Shown piece by piece: positions 43,391 through 55,254 of a stretch of 64,000 nt of DNA. The DNA lies in assembly GCF_016859285.1 (NCBI RefSeq), contig NC_053418.1, positions 27,502,329-27,566,328 on the forward strand. The letters are read 5' to 3'. Below the pieces are notes generated by a model. That model was not told the DNA's origin. It searched no databases and was given only the letters and a program-made list of their open reading frames with translations. The stretch comes from Xiphias gladius. Its lineage: Eukaryota; Chordata; Actinopteri; Istiophoriformes; Xiphiidae. Positions within the stretch are counted from its first letter, which is position 1. Each line of letters opens with the position of its first letter. The position numbers and the translations under genes are program-made.

Positions 43391-44019
43391 ATCATGATTG
43401 TTACAAAGTAAGAACAACAGTCACATGTTGAAGTCAACAGTGTGAAAATGCAACAAATGAAAGGAAGCAAATCAGCAGGTGCAGCAGAGAAGAAGCTGCT
43501 GGTGTCGCTGGAGGGCAGAGCTCCATGTCTAGAGAGGAGACGCTCTCTGCTGCTCTCGGCCCATAGTCTACATACATGTTCTAATTGTTTACAGCATTGG
43601 ACTGACAAGTGAAGTTTTGACTAAGTTTGAACTATGTGTACCAAGAACAAGCATGAAATCCTTTTGACTCTTTTCATTACTTTATTTTCTCTGGGACTTA
43701 CCTGCATGTGCACACAGTATCTGTAACATATACCATTAATGTACACTCGTGCTTCTTATCCAGTTCTAGTCACGTGTTCTATCTAAAGAACTGGTGCTGA
43801 GGTTGAGGAACATGCACAGTTTTTCAGTCTTATCTAATTCCATTATAGTTGTATAAGGAGGTCTTAAAGTCATGACAGCAGCATGCTGAGTTATTGATGT
43901 TCATTACTTAGTTTATAACATTATTCTATCTTGTTATCTGTCCATTTTTACCACTGTCTTATATTGTCTGTCATTTCTCTGTGGTCCTCAGCAGCTCCAT
44001 AGAGAGGATAGCATTTCAG

Positions 44020-44138
44020 TGACTTCCCTCCTGTGGCTGAGTCTCCCAACAACATGCACCACTCTGAGATGCTGCAGGATCTGCGCCTCTACGCTCAGGC
44101 CTTCAAAGAGCTGCAACACGTACACTTCCAGATCCGTG
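44020..44138 (+). other. Orphan exon-like block of unknown gene
   Basis: Between a GCATTTCAG acceptor and a G|GTAGTT donor is a 119-base open block. It reads DFPPVAESPNNMHHSEMLQD followed by LRLYAQAFKELQHVHFQIR. The amphipathic, low-repeat composition looks like real protein. No start or stop is needed if it is internal, and neighbouring exons could not be found. It may be a relic exon of a lost gene, or an exon of a gene whose other exons were missed. The protein family is not recognised. Confidence 0.35.
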
Positions 44139-45120
44139 GTAGTTATCTATACTAGTATATTTAGCAAATTCATTTAGATTCATTTTAAAAAGAACACGTT
44201 AAAAAACGTAAATTAACACAAATAATTTACTGATCTGTTCTGGCCACATTTTAAGTGAATGGCTTATGTTCAATGAAAAAAAGTCTGAAGGAGTGGAAAT
44301 AAAACAATTTTAATTTCTGATGCCACTTTTAGATATTTGTATTCAATGCTTTACTTGTGTCAGAGTGTAATGGTTTTCAGTTAAAATATCTTCATTTGGG
44401 GGTTTTCGGAGCAAATATTCATATATTAAAAGCAGAGTATGTATATTTCAGCCACCCCTTAAAGTCTCCATGCCAGCCTCTTTCCACCCCATGAATATTT
44501 CTCTAGATCCGCCCCTTTTGCTAAGAAAAGTTTATTTGGACCACAATATTGAGTTAAGCAGTCATGTCTTTCCTGAAGATTTCACAAACTGATTTCTAGT
44601 TTATAAACACTGGAAACTGGATGAATATGAAGGCAAATAACATTTTACTTGATTTTGTGTCAATAATTTCTCAAAACACAGCAAGTGTACATGTTGAGGT
44701 TCAAAGTCAGCCATTACAAATGCTTTATGATTCAAGGTTTTATATTTTTTGGTAAACCTAAAGAAAAGTTGGAAGCCTTAAATGTTCTGCTATGGGCTGG
44801 GCTGGACATTTAGGGCTGTGTGGCACATCCATGTGATTTTTTGGAACACACATCATGGCTGTCATGGCTAAGCCTCTCCTACTTGTTTCTGTTTAATCTC
44901 TTCATTCTTTTCAATTTCTACTCTTATAACGTTACTCATCTTCTGTTACTCACTGTGTGCTAAACGTTTTACAAAACATGTACAAACTGCTTTGACGATA
45001 GTGCACTTAATTATGGTCATGCTAACAAAGCAACGTCAATTTAAAATTTGTGGCGCCAGTCTTCTCTTCATTAAAAGTATAACAGCCAAATAATTCCAGA
45101 AAATCACTCTATTTCTGTCA
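44139..45120. other. Intergenic, nothing recognised
   Basis: AT-rich, no ORF or named repeat recognised. It precedes the first C2 gene promoter. Confidence 0.35.
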
Positions 45121-45248
45121 TATTGTGTAATGCTGAGAGTGCAGCAGGTTTTATGGGAGGGCTCTTATCAAACTGACAAGATTTCCACTGGCCTTTAAAA
45201 TGCAGAACTGCGGGTAGAGAGCTGAGAAGCAGGGTATCAAGATTACAG
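45121..45248 (+). promoter_or_regulatory. Promoter and 5' non-coding exon of secreted C2 gene 1
   Basis: The TATA-like TTTAAAA at 45193-45199 is followed by a short exon ending GATTACAG (45248) before a GTAAGA donor. The string TATTGTGTAATGCTGAGAGT just upstream and the GGCCTTTAAAA box recur at the second gene (51381-51532). That recurrence supports promoter function. Confidence 0.65.
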
Positions 45249-47671
45249 GTAAGACTTTCATATATTATCTTCTAGTTCTGGCCAGTTGAGTTTTTTCATT
45301 TTCACTTTTCGTTTCTTCAAACTGATCATTTCTCCTGGATCACTGCTGCCCTGAATGTCCCTATTTCTAAGTTATGACAGTCTGTAATTCAGTCAGTTTT
45401 CTTCTACTGTTAGTAGTAAAGCTGTAGTACACCAATACTACTGCTGGTGATCAGTTATTACTACAACCAGCACCTCCTACTACTACTATCGATTATAATC
45501 GATATTTCTAAAATAACAAAATCACATGACAATGTGAAAACAATGTGACAATGTGAAAAGGATCGCTTTAAAAAAAATAAAAATTAAATTTGACAGGTGG
45601 CTAGAAACACAACTCCAGTTTATTAATTGTAATGTTGCTTCAGAACTGCCGGATGAGTAATTAACCGACTGTGTGTTAACAAGTTCACTATATCAGTTTT
45701 TGCAGGTTGAAATTAGTGTTTTTGCTCCAAACAGTATAGATTTTGCCTGTCTTGTCTCTTAACTTTGGTTGACACATTGGTGTTAAAATCAGGCAATGAA
45801 AAGAGAAATCAAAATGATAATTAAGTCTATGTACATTCAATTACACTGATATTTACATGTCACTGATATGGATGACCACAGGTGCCTTGTAAATGTTTAT
45901 AAAGCATTATATTAAATGTTATGTTATTGGGCACGAAAACAAGAACTAATAATAAATTTTACAAATGAATACATTCATCCACCAATGAATTGATTAAGTT
46001 ATTAGGTTTTCATTAAGTGATGTATAATAAGTAATAAAAAGCACCTTTTACAAGTCACTTTTTAAATGTTCATAAACTGAACAATATAGGGATACAATGA
46101 TACAAAGACATAACACATAAAGTCAATTTAATAGATCAATCTAAAGAACAAATTGAAGATGAAAAATAAAATAAAGGCTGTGCACATCATCAATATTGTG
46201 ATAGACTTAGTACTTAGTACTGGAAAATCAAACTGGCTTTGAAAGAAATTCTACAGAATTCATCTATGAATTTCACTATTTCCAATCAAAAACAATACTA
46301 CTAATCATATTTACACATCCTGTTTAGATAATTAGTTTCAATTTCATCCAATAGCATTTTACATTTGCAGGAACTACCAGTGAAGACAAGACTATAAGTG
46401 ACTCAGATTTCTGTGGATGGAGGTAGAGCTGTGAAGGAACAACAGTCCAAACAAATCCAGCTGTTATGGATCTAAATTTTCACACTGGCCTTCAGAGAGG
46501 GTGATGCAATATCTCTCTATCTAGATGTCTAACTCAACAGGTTGTGTGTGGAAAAACGATCACCGTGTAAGCTTGTATTATCTTTATGGGAGGAGCTTTT
46601 ATTTTTTAAGTAAAGGCAGTAAGTGCAATATGGCTTGTCCATAGTTCCTATTTGTCGTGTCTATATTTATTTGCTTTTCCAGTTTAAACTAAATGATTTC
46701 AGTATCAGTACACCTCATCAGCCTATTTTTTTTAATCAAGTTTTAGTTACAGTTAATTATGTTCAATAATGGCCTTTAATTACACTTCCATAAAGTTCAC
46801 AACATGGGATTTGTTTACTGTAAGGATAATACAGGATAACACCAGTCTTACTCTTTAACGAATATGCTGATATTAGCACGGTGTGCAAATAACAAATGAA
46901 ATTATAATGCAGTTATTCACTGTGACCACTAGAGGGCGGTGAAAACTCGTGATTCCAAGTGCATACGTAAACTCCACCATGCCTCAAGGCAGACACAATA
47001 CTGAACTAAGACTTCTGGTGAAATCCTTCAAAATAAGATAATCAAAACAGTTGTGGTTCTGTTCTGTTTTTCTTTTTGCAACTACTTCACTTTGGTCACT
47101 TTATTTATGAAAGTAGACACCGGGAGTGAGGAAGAGAAATGTAATGTGAGGACAGGCTTATCCTTTGAGATTTTGTGTTCACTTTTCTTTATGTAAGATA
47201 CCAATCAATAAAATATCTCAATTAGGATAAAGAGAAATTAACAGAAAATTTAAAAAGGTTGAACTGCAGTTGCATGCTGCAGGTGGGTTCATCATGCTTT
47301 CCAGGCTAGTCAGTGAGCAAGTACAGAGTGGAGAGGCAGGAGAAGGGCACTCTGAAGTGCATAAGTGTAGTGATGTAGTGTGGAGATGTGCGTCAGTCAT
47401 GTAAGACTAGATTTTATCTGGCTAGGTCTGATGACTGAGTGATAGCTATTATCTAAAAGGAATGACACCTCCTGCCCACTTGTGCTTTGTCTGCAGAAAC
47501 ATTTATTATTTTTTAGTTAGATTAAAGCCAAGTAAAAACACTTAAAAGACTCATTATTAACACTATTGTGACCCTAAATTTAAACATGAAAAATTAGATG
47601 TGAGAAAAAGTTTCAGAATGCTAGTTAAAATCTGGATTTGTTGTTCCACATCAATAGTGTCCTGTGAAGCC

Positions 47672-48058
47672 ATGGCCTCCAGTCTTCCTCTCCTCCTGCT
47701 GGTCTTGTGCAGTCTGAGTGTGGCTCAGTCCCAGATTAAGGTGTTTGACATGCGGGCCAGTGGTCTTCCCTCTGACTTGTTGGGAACCACAGACGGCTAC
47801 GTCAAGGTGTTCTGTGGCTCTGCAGACCTGGGTAAGACATCCGTCCGTAATAACGATGCCAACCCCTGGTGGGGGGAGGAGTTCGTCTACTTCAAGGCCC
47901 AGGAGAATGACATACTGAGGCTTGAGGTGTACGACAGCGACCTCTTTTTTGATGACCTGCTGGGAGTCTGCCAACGTCAGATCAAACAGGGAACCCATGA
48001 ACACGACTGCTTCCTGGAGAAAGGCGGCACTCTCCATTACACCTATACCCTCAGCTGA
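47672..48058 (+). CDS. Secreted single C2-domain protein, perforin-C2-like, copy 1
   Basis: Predicted 128 aa in one coding exon. Signal peptide MASSLPLLLLVLCSLSVAQS, then a C2 domain filling the rest. TTDGYVKVFCGSADL and TSVRNNDANPWWGEEF correspond to perforin's TDGYVKLFFG and NNNPVWNE. The DSDLFFDDLLGVC stretch and HEHDCFLEKGGTLHYTYTL match perforin's RDDDLLGTC and HEVRCNLNHGHLKFRY. Calcium-loop aspartates are present. The pore-forming MACPF domain is absent and no exon for it is visible nearby. A likely role is calcium-dependent binding to membranes outside the cell; what it serves is unknown. Start choice: an upstream in-frame ATG at 47600 lies before the acceptor-like TCAATAG, and only the 47672 ATG gives a signal peptide and matches copy 2. 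The untranslated exon is at about 45220-45248. Confidence 0.85.
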   Translation: MASSLPLLLLVLCSLSVAQSQIKVFDMRASGLPSDLLGTTDGYVKVFCGSADLGKTSVRNNDANPWWGEEFVYFKAQENDILRLEVYDSDLFFDDLLGVCQRQIKQGTHEHDCFLEKGGTLHYTYTLS

Positions 48059-48226
48059 GACAGTCACTGGCTATAGATGTATCTGACCTTCAGTCTTTAA
48101 TGCAACCTGCATCTCTCAGACTGGCTCTGAGGAATGCGCTTAGGTTGTCTGTTCCAGGTCTATGATTCATCAGTTAGGATTAGACCAGAAATTTGGTCAC
48201 TCAAACTCATTAACTCAATCAATAAA
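48059..48226 (+). promoter_or_regulatory. 3'UTR and polyadenylation signal of C2 gene 1
   Basis: AATAAA at 48221-48226. Confidence 0.6.
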
Positions 48227-48607
48227 CTTTATTCTGGCGCCTTTATCACACTTTATCATTGGCTATTTTACCATTTTTTCAAGATTGACAATGAAAAATA
48301 AACTGTGCTGCATCAACTAAACTACATATTGTGTGCTCATTCATTTTTGCATAATATTGTGGGAGTGAAACAGTAACAGTCAGTTTACAAAAGCTATTTG
48401 CTAAATTTATTACCTTCTAAGACTAACATAGAGCTTACTTTAATAAATTCCTTATGAACATCAAACAAGTTCTTGCAAACCAATAGATGCTCGTAAGAAT
48501 AGGGTACGTCTATGGAGAGCAGCAAAATAAAAATTTTTTTTGCTAATGCAGGAAGCAGTGGGCCATATACAGACGAGTGATAAATGAAAGGAAAAACCAA
48601 CATAAAG

Positions 48608-49190
48608 TGTCTTAATAAGGTGTTAGGCCAACATTTGCCGCCAGAACAGCTTCAGTGCGCCTTGGCATTGATTTCTACAAGTCTCTGCAAACTCTGATAG
48701 AGGGATGGAACACCATTCTTCCAAAAGATATTTCCCTATTTGATGTTTTGATGATAATGGTGGAGAGCGCTGTCTAACACGTGGGTCTAAAATGTCCCAG
48801 CTCTCAACTGGGTTGAGATCTGCTGACTGTGAAGACCATAGCATATGATTCACATCATTCTCATACTCATCAAACCATTCAGTGATCCCTCATGCCTTAT
48901 GGAGGAGGGCATCATCCTGGAAGAGACCACTTCCAGAAATGTTTCACCACAGGACAAAGCTGATCACTCAGAAAAAACTTTGTATTGATTTGCAGTGACC
49001 CTTCGCTCTAATGGGACAAGTGTACCCAAACCATGCCAGCAAAATGCCCCCCACAGCATAACAGAGCCACCGGATCCCCTCACTGAAGAGGTCAAGCATC
49101 CAGGCCTGGACAGGATGACTCATCTGACCATATCACTTTTTTCCACCTTCTCTGTAGACCAGTCCCTATGGTTTGTGCACCACTGAACTC
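48608..49190 (-). mobile_element. Tc1/mariner-type transposon fragment
   Basis: Begins AAGGTGTTAGGCCAACATTT and continues with the family-typical CCAGAACAGCTTCAGTGCGC. The minus strand carries the distal transposase part, with [20 protein letters not shown] and NHMLW, and ends around QRALKLFWRQM-like residues. The middle has a deletion and the right-hand part stops at about 49190, where LINE sequence begins. Confidence 0.75.
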
Positions 49191-49194
49191 TCAA

Positions 49195-50460
49195 ATGTGA
49201 ATTCACTCTCAAATGTGAATTCGCAATCTTATTTCTTATGTCTTGTCATAGTTTTGATCTATTAAGCTTTAAAGTGGACAAAATTGTGACATTCCATGTG
49301 TTGTATGGTTATCTACCGTCCCCTAGATCTTGTACAAATTTTCGGAATGAATTCTCAAATCTGATTTCATCTCTTGTGCTCAAATTTGACAAGATCATTA
49401 TTGTAAGTTATCTTAATTTTCAATGCCAAATGATTTGACCTACTGCAACATGTTTCTGGCCCCACACAAACCATGGGCACATCTTTGATCTTGTCTTCAC
49501 ACTTGGTCTGACTCTTAACTCCTTGCATATGACCTATTTTAATTTCTGACAATGAATGTATAATTTTTGACACATTCCTACAGTCAATTCTGACTAGTGT
49601 GAAACAAACCATACAGTATCACATCTTCAATGAGCACTCTGCAGCTCTCTTCAAGAGTGCTGAAAAACAGATAATTCAGGATTTGTTCAAGACAATTCCT
49701 AAATCTTCCAGTATTAACAACTCCGTTAACTGGTTTCATGATTTGTGCACCTCTGCTCTTGATACCGTGGCTCCAATCAAAATCAGACTAGCCCCAGTTC
49801 TCAAGCCATCCCCTTGGATGGATGATTCCAACCGAGGTCATGGAAGAGAATATAGCAAGGCTGAGCGGAAAAAACAAATCTCCATGCTCACTACCTGCAC
49901 ATGAAGGAGCTGTTAATTATATTTAATCAACTCATTAAAGATGCGGGAGTGGTATATTTCTCTGGTCTAATCAACTATAACAAGCATAACCCTAGGTTTT
50001 GTATTAGCACCATTAACCAGCTTCTGAACCCTACTAACTCTAGATTTCTGGCCACCTCCTCTGATGACTAAGTTCCTAAATTACTTTGTTGACAAGATCA
50101 ATGGTCTTAGATCACATTTCAACCTTGAAGTTTATCACTTTGATCGAGTTACCAACCCTGTTCCACTTTCTAAATTCAACCCCATATCTTTGCATGAACT
50201 CTGGGATATAGTCTCTCAAATGCCCTGCTGTTATTATTCCCTCAAAACTTCTTAAAGAGGTCCTGCCAGTCGTTTCCCCTTCTTCTCATTATTTTCAATC
50301 AACCTCTCTCCTCTGGCTACATACCTGACTATTTCAAGTAAGCTAATGTGTTCCCTGTCCTCAAAAAACCCTCCCTAAATACCACTGATGTAGCTAACTG
50401 CAGGCCCAATTCCAAACCCCCATCATTTCTAAAAGTCTTGAAAAAGTTGTCAAACTGAAA
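49195..50460 (+). mobile_element. LINE (non-LTR retrotransposon) fragment, L2/Rex-like
   Basis: Plus-strand pieces match the endonuclease-to-RT linker region of fish LINEs. FRNEFSNLISSLVLKFDKII is followed by a decayed GDFN-type motif, then VSGPTQTMGT and an ALDTVAPIKIRLAP-SPWMDD block (49599-49904), then NKHNPRFCISTINQLLNPTN and PVPLSKFNPISLHELWDIVS. There are many frame breaks, and no RT core or 3' end was recognised. The clade is approximate. Confidence 0.75.
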
Positions 50461-51370
50461 CTGCACTGCTCAAAGTAACCAACAACATTCTTACGCATGC
50501 AGATAAAGGTGAATGTTCAATATTAATTTTTCTTGACTTGTCTGAAAAGTTATCTCTATAGGTTAGACTTTTTGTAGATACTATATGTTTACCCTTAGTT
50601 TTGGTTTATTTTGGTTGTGTGCTTTAATTAATGTGTATGTGTATAGATGCATGGGTTCGTGGGTGCATGCATGTATGCATGTATGTGTGTATATAAGATC
50701 ATTCAGATATACACTGCATTTTGGTGAGAAATATGTGAAAACAAAAAAGTGTTTTTGTATTAGACTGGAAACTTCAAAGGTAACATCAAGCTGTAGTTCC
50801 AGTGACCACTAATGGCCACCACTATACATAATGCTGTAACAAAGGCAAGAGCACAATACTCAAAGGTAACAAAACAGGTAATAAAACAATGAACAACTGA
50901 ATTAAAACTGAATAATTAGAGAAAACATTGACAAGTAATGATTTTTATCTCAGTGGAATAAAAACCAACAACAAAACTAACTCCTAAACTAAAATAACTA
51001 TCTGGGTGAAGAAAATTTTTTAGCCATTGTGTGACTACACATACACATCTGCACATTAAATGATCACAAAATTTCGCATGGTCCCCCTGTCATTACAGTT
51101 GTATGAAACATACTGAAAAATAAAGAATTAGAAACAAGTTCAACTTGTTTTCTACATTTGGAAAATAAATAAGTAGCTTATGATTCAAAAGTTAAATAAC
51201 AGTCAGAAAAACTGTAAATTTTTTTGTCTGGAATATTTGCTGTCTTTGCCCATTGAGAGTGTAAGTGTTGTACAAATAAACTAGATCTGATTAGATGATA
51301 ATGGCGCTATAGTCCTCTCATCATGTACTGGATAAAGTGACCAATGGGCCAAACAAGCCAAACCAAACCA
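50461..51370. other. Stretch between LINE fragment and second C2 gene
   Basis: AT-rich. TG/CATG-rich patch at 50630-50695. No gene recognised. Confidence 0.35.
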
Positions 51371-51375
51371 AAAGT

Positions 51376-51532
51376 TCTAATTCTGTCATATTATGTAATG
51401 CTGAGAGTGTAACAGGTTGTGTTGTCAGTGTGTTTTGGGAGGTTGAGATGAAGCTGATATGAGGTCTGCTGGCCTTTAAAAACAAATGAAACAACACAGA
51501 GAGTGTTGAGAGACAAGACATCAGGACTACAG
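51376..51532 (+). promoter_or_regulatory. Promoter and 5' non-coding exon of secreted C2 gene 2
   Basis: TTTAAAA at 51475-51481, then a short exon ending GGACTACAG (51532) before GTAAGA. The upstream string TGTCATATTATGTAATGCTG parallels copy 1. Intron sequence downstream (AACAGTCCAAACAAATCCAG at about 52009) also recurs in copy 1 at about 46441. Confidence 0.65.
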
Positions 51533-51540
51533 GTAAGATT

Positions 51541-51672
51541 CATGTGGGAATGGTGGTTCTTTGTAAATATAACTATAAAGAGTACGGTGTAGACCTGCTC
51601 AATGTGAAAATTTTCCTGAGATAACCTCTGTTATGATTTGGCGCTATATCAATAAAATTGAATTGAATTGAA
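51541..51672 (+). repeat. TTGAA-tailed interspersed repeat, copy 1
   Basis: TGTGGGAATGGTGGTTCTTT, GTGTAGACCTGCTC, CTCTGTTATGATTTGGCGC and an ATTGAATTGAATTG tail. It inserted nine bases after the donor of the C2 gene 2 leader exon. Other copies are at 59607-59830 (-) and 63690-63934 (+). Confidence 0.85.
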
Positions 51673-53511
51673 TAGAAGATTTTACATCTGTTACTGTAAT
51701 TTTGCTCAGTGTAGCATTTGTGTTTTCCCCTTTAATTTTCTTCAAACTAGTTTGTTCCCTTAGGCCATTTCTGCCCTGCATGTTGGTAAAGATGTATCAA
51801 CACCTCCCACCCCCTTGACTTGAATTCTGTTACCAGAATTTGGATCATTTTATTAATAAAAATTGTGAATAAATACAAGAAATAGTAGGGCTAGTTATAG
51901 GGCTTTTCTTGAATTTAGAAAATAAATAGGTCACAAATTGATTGAATTGTCCATGCCATAAATATGTATCACTGAAGTGATTGGAGATAACAAAGAAGTG
52001 AATGGAATAACAGTCCAAACAAATCCAGCTGTTATCAGGCAAAGTTTTCACACAGTCGTCCTTTGAAAATGATGCAACTTCTCCCTGTCTTCTGAGAGAT
52101 CAGTGAGTCATAGGTGATTAGTCATGAGTCAGGGGGTGTATGGTGTTGACACAGCTGCTTTTTTGTTAGGAATCTGGAGGGTTGTCCTATTTGCAATGTA
52201 TTTGTATTTGGTCTAGATAAATTTGTTGATTTTTATATACTGAATTATGCATCTTAATTCTGTTCCATACGAGGGTCAATTAGATGTTATACTGGCCTAT
52301 TTCTTTGCACATTTCCTTAATTTGAACAACATCTTAAAATCATAGCCCTGCGTCTCCCAGAGGTTCACAACTACTAAACAGCAATGGTGAGTCACCCTGC
52401 TTCACAATAAAAGCGTATTGTATCGACAAAAGGAAAAAATAAGATAAATGTCTTCTTGTAATAATGATTTAGACCTTATATTTCTCAACTTTCTCATAAT
52501 GAGATAAAGACCTCATAACTATATCTCTGGTTTACACGTGATGGGATGTCTGGGATTTCTACATTGTTTAAAAGGGACTGAAATCTGAAACAAACAAATA
52601 AAATTGCTTGAAGTCAGAAGGAAAGATTGGCAGAAGGTTTGGTGTAGGCAGATAACTTGGCAGTGATATCAAGGTTTTACCAGAGAGTGGCTCAAATCTC
52701 AAACTGGAGCAACTTACGAGCCATGCAACCGTGATGTCCTTGAGCAGCCCAGTATCTCTAAGAATTATGTTGGATTTGGATGATTCTACACCTCCCAATT
52801 TCTGTCTAATGCTTCTGTTCATGTAGTGATGTAGGAAATAATCAACAAGTTGTCCGACCAGAATGACCATATAGGTTGTTTTTCCCTACCCTCTGATGCA
52901 ACCCATTGGAACGTACCAGTGGCAGGTGTACCGGACCTTCATTGTAATGCTAACAGTAATACAACCTGTAGAATTTGTAAAATTTTCCACTATCAACTGT
53001 TTTGTCTGGCAACAGTGTTGCTTCAGTTCGAAATGTCTTTAAATTACACTTATTGTTTTATAAAAGGCAAAACATTTGAATGTGATCAGCATAACAGTCA
53101 AAGAAATTATAATTCTGAATTATCTGACCAAGCGGAAGCAAATAATATGGGGCCTAAGAGTGATCCTTGAGTGACCCCACAGGGGAAACCAGCTAAGCAG
53201 GATATGAAACTGCCCACACTGACCGAAAAAGTGCTTTCTGAAAGATGGACCTAACTGTAAATGAACACTCTATCAAATGCTTTATCAGTGTCCAAAGGTA
53301 AACCAGTTCAGGATTGTGCTATTAAAAACAACTTTTATAAGGCAGTTAACCTCAATGTTGTGGTCCATTTTTCAATATTAGACATGAGGTCTAAGTAGGG
53401 TAAAATAGTGCAGTCATAAGCAATGAAAGCTAAAAGTGTGTCATAAGACCCTCACAAATCCATGTACCCAGATTAAAATGCTGTTCCTCCTCAGCAGCCT
53501 CCTGTGAAGCC

Positions 53512-53910
53512 ATGGCTTCCAGTCTTCCCCTTCTTCTGTGGCTTCTGTGTAGTCTGACTGTGGCTGAAGCCCAGATTAAGCTGTTTAACCTGTCGGCCAG
53601 CGATCTTCCCTCCAACATCCTGGGAATCACAGACGGCTATGTCAAGGTGTTCTGTGGCTCTGCCCCTCTAGGTGAAACATCTGTTCGCAACAACAACCCA
53701 AACCCCTGGTGGGAGGAGGAGTTCATCTACTTCAAGGCCCAGGAGAATGACATACTGAGGCTTGAGGTGTATGACAGCGACCTCTTCTTTGATGACCTGC
53801 TGGGAGTTTGCCAACGTCAGATCAAACAGGGAACCCATGAGCACGACTGCTTCCTGGAGAAAGGCGGCACTCTCCATTACACCTATACCCTTGGTAGCAA
53901 AAGTAATTAG
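53512..53910 (+). CDS. Secreted single C2-domain protein, perforin-C2-like, copy 2
   Basis: 132 aa, single coding exon. Signal peptide MASSLPLLLWLLCSLTVAEA, then QIKLFNLSASDLPSNILGIT-DGYVKVFCGSAPL, TSVRNNNPNPWWEEEF, and a second half (QENDILRLEVYDSDLFFDDL onward) identical in protein to copy 1. It ends LGSKSN, five residues longer at the tail than copy 1. The leader joins at an acceptor ending CTCAG or CAGCAG just before CCTCCTGTGAAGCC and the ATG. Same orientation as copy 1, about 5.8 kb downstream, with its own promoter. The C2 aspartates are kept, so it looks functional. Predicted to be secreted with calcium-dependent lipid binding, by analogy with the perforin C2 domain only. There is no MACPF domain. 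Confidence 0.87.
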   Translation: MASSLPLLLWLLCSLTVAEAQIKLFNLSASDLPSNILGITDGYVKVFCGSAPLGETSVRNNNPNPWWEEEFIYFKAQENDILRLEVYDSDLFFDDLLGVCQRQIKQGTHEHDCFLEKGGTLHYTYTLGSKSN

Positions 53911-54091
53911 GTTTGTATAGATGTATGAGACCTTTGGCCGTTGCAGTCATCCTGTATTTACCACAGCATGACTACATCTTGATGTCTGATTGTAATAGGC
54001 TAGTCTGTAGGTCTTTCAATTCATTATTCAGGTTTTTGAGCTGTTAAATCATGTTCAAATTACCCAGAAACATCTAACATGCTTCAATAAA
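53911..54091 (+). promoter_or_regulatory. 3'UTR and polyadenylation signal of C2 gene 2
   Basis: AATAAA at 54086-54091. Confidence 0.6.
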
Positions 54092-55250
54092 CCCTGTAAA
54101 TATCAATTCCCGTCTCTTTATTGTGCTTAATTGTTGTCTTTTCCTCCTGCTGCCCTTTTTGCCAAATTAACCTTCTTTGCAACAAGCAAATTCTTATTGT
54201 TTAAAAATATCATTGAATATAACGATGGACAGTACTTTTACGGATGATAAACCCATTTGCTTTATTTATTCTAAATTCATTCAGCCAGCTCACACTGAAT
54301 ACACTATGACTGAGCAGAGCACTGACAGCCTAAATGAGAAGGCTGAGTTGGATATATAACAAGAACTATGACAAAATGTTTTGCAATTTTCGTCAACAAA
54401 TAAAAATCAATAATATGAAAGATAAATGAATGGATGAATGATTAAATGTTTTAAAGCAAAGTCTTATTCAGGGACCTGTATGCACCTGCAGAATCACACA
54501 CTGTAGCCTTGCTCCTGATTAGTAAAACAGTTTCACATTGTATCACTTTGGTAGGGTGCAACTGGCAGTTATTGTTAGATGGTCTGAGTATGTTTTAACC
54601 ATTTGATTTCACTGCAAGAATGACAGGGGGAAATGAAAAATTGCCTCATTTTTTTCAACAGAACACAGAAACATGAAGGCGACTTCAGTTCGCCTTTTTT
54701 GGCTTATATTTGCAAAAACCAAAATATAACCAGATTATTTTATTTTTCTCTAGCAGTTCAGATGAAACAATATTTTTTGCTGGCCACGTGGAAGGACTTC
54801 TGACAACTTTGTGCCCCATGTCAAAATAAGAGTTACTCATATTTTACTTCTTTGATGGTATCTAGACAAATACAGCCCTAAGCATTTCAAATCTTATTTA
54901 ATAGACAACAGATACAAGTTTAGCACTGAGTATAAATAAATCTCGATTTATCATGCATTTTCCTTTTCAGAATCTTTTCGCTCTCCCTCCATTTGATTTT
55001 AACATTAGTCTCAGTGTGTAGACTAAAGAAGGCCAATGTATTTATGATAATTATTGTGATGATTTATTAATAGACATGGTTATCCTTGTCATATTCCATA
55101 TTTGGCCATGCATCTCTCTGTTTACTATATTGTATGTGTACATATTGTTAGTAAACTACCATACTGTATATGAGAGAAGTTATCATGACAGAGCTATACT
55201 TTACTTTACTTCATACTGAGCTATTCTCCAACACAATTGTAACTTTTTCT
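54092..55250. other. Intergenic, nothing recognised
   Basis: AT-rich sequence with only short ORFs without motifs. Confidence 0.35.
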
Positions 55251-55254
55251 CTCT

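Noticed and set aside
47600-47671. Upstream in-frame ATG of C2 gene 1
   Set aside because: It lies before the likely acceptor, gives no signal peptide and is not matched in copy 2.
47651-48067. 138-codon minus-strand ORF
   Set aside because: Antisense shadow of the secreted C2 gene; no family motif and the plus-strand frame explains the sequence.
53266-53300. Minus-strand LDTDKAFDRV, resembling a LINE reverse-transcriptase motif
   Set aside because: It is isolated; no other RT motif flanks it in any frame.
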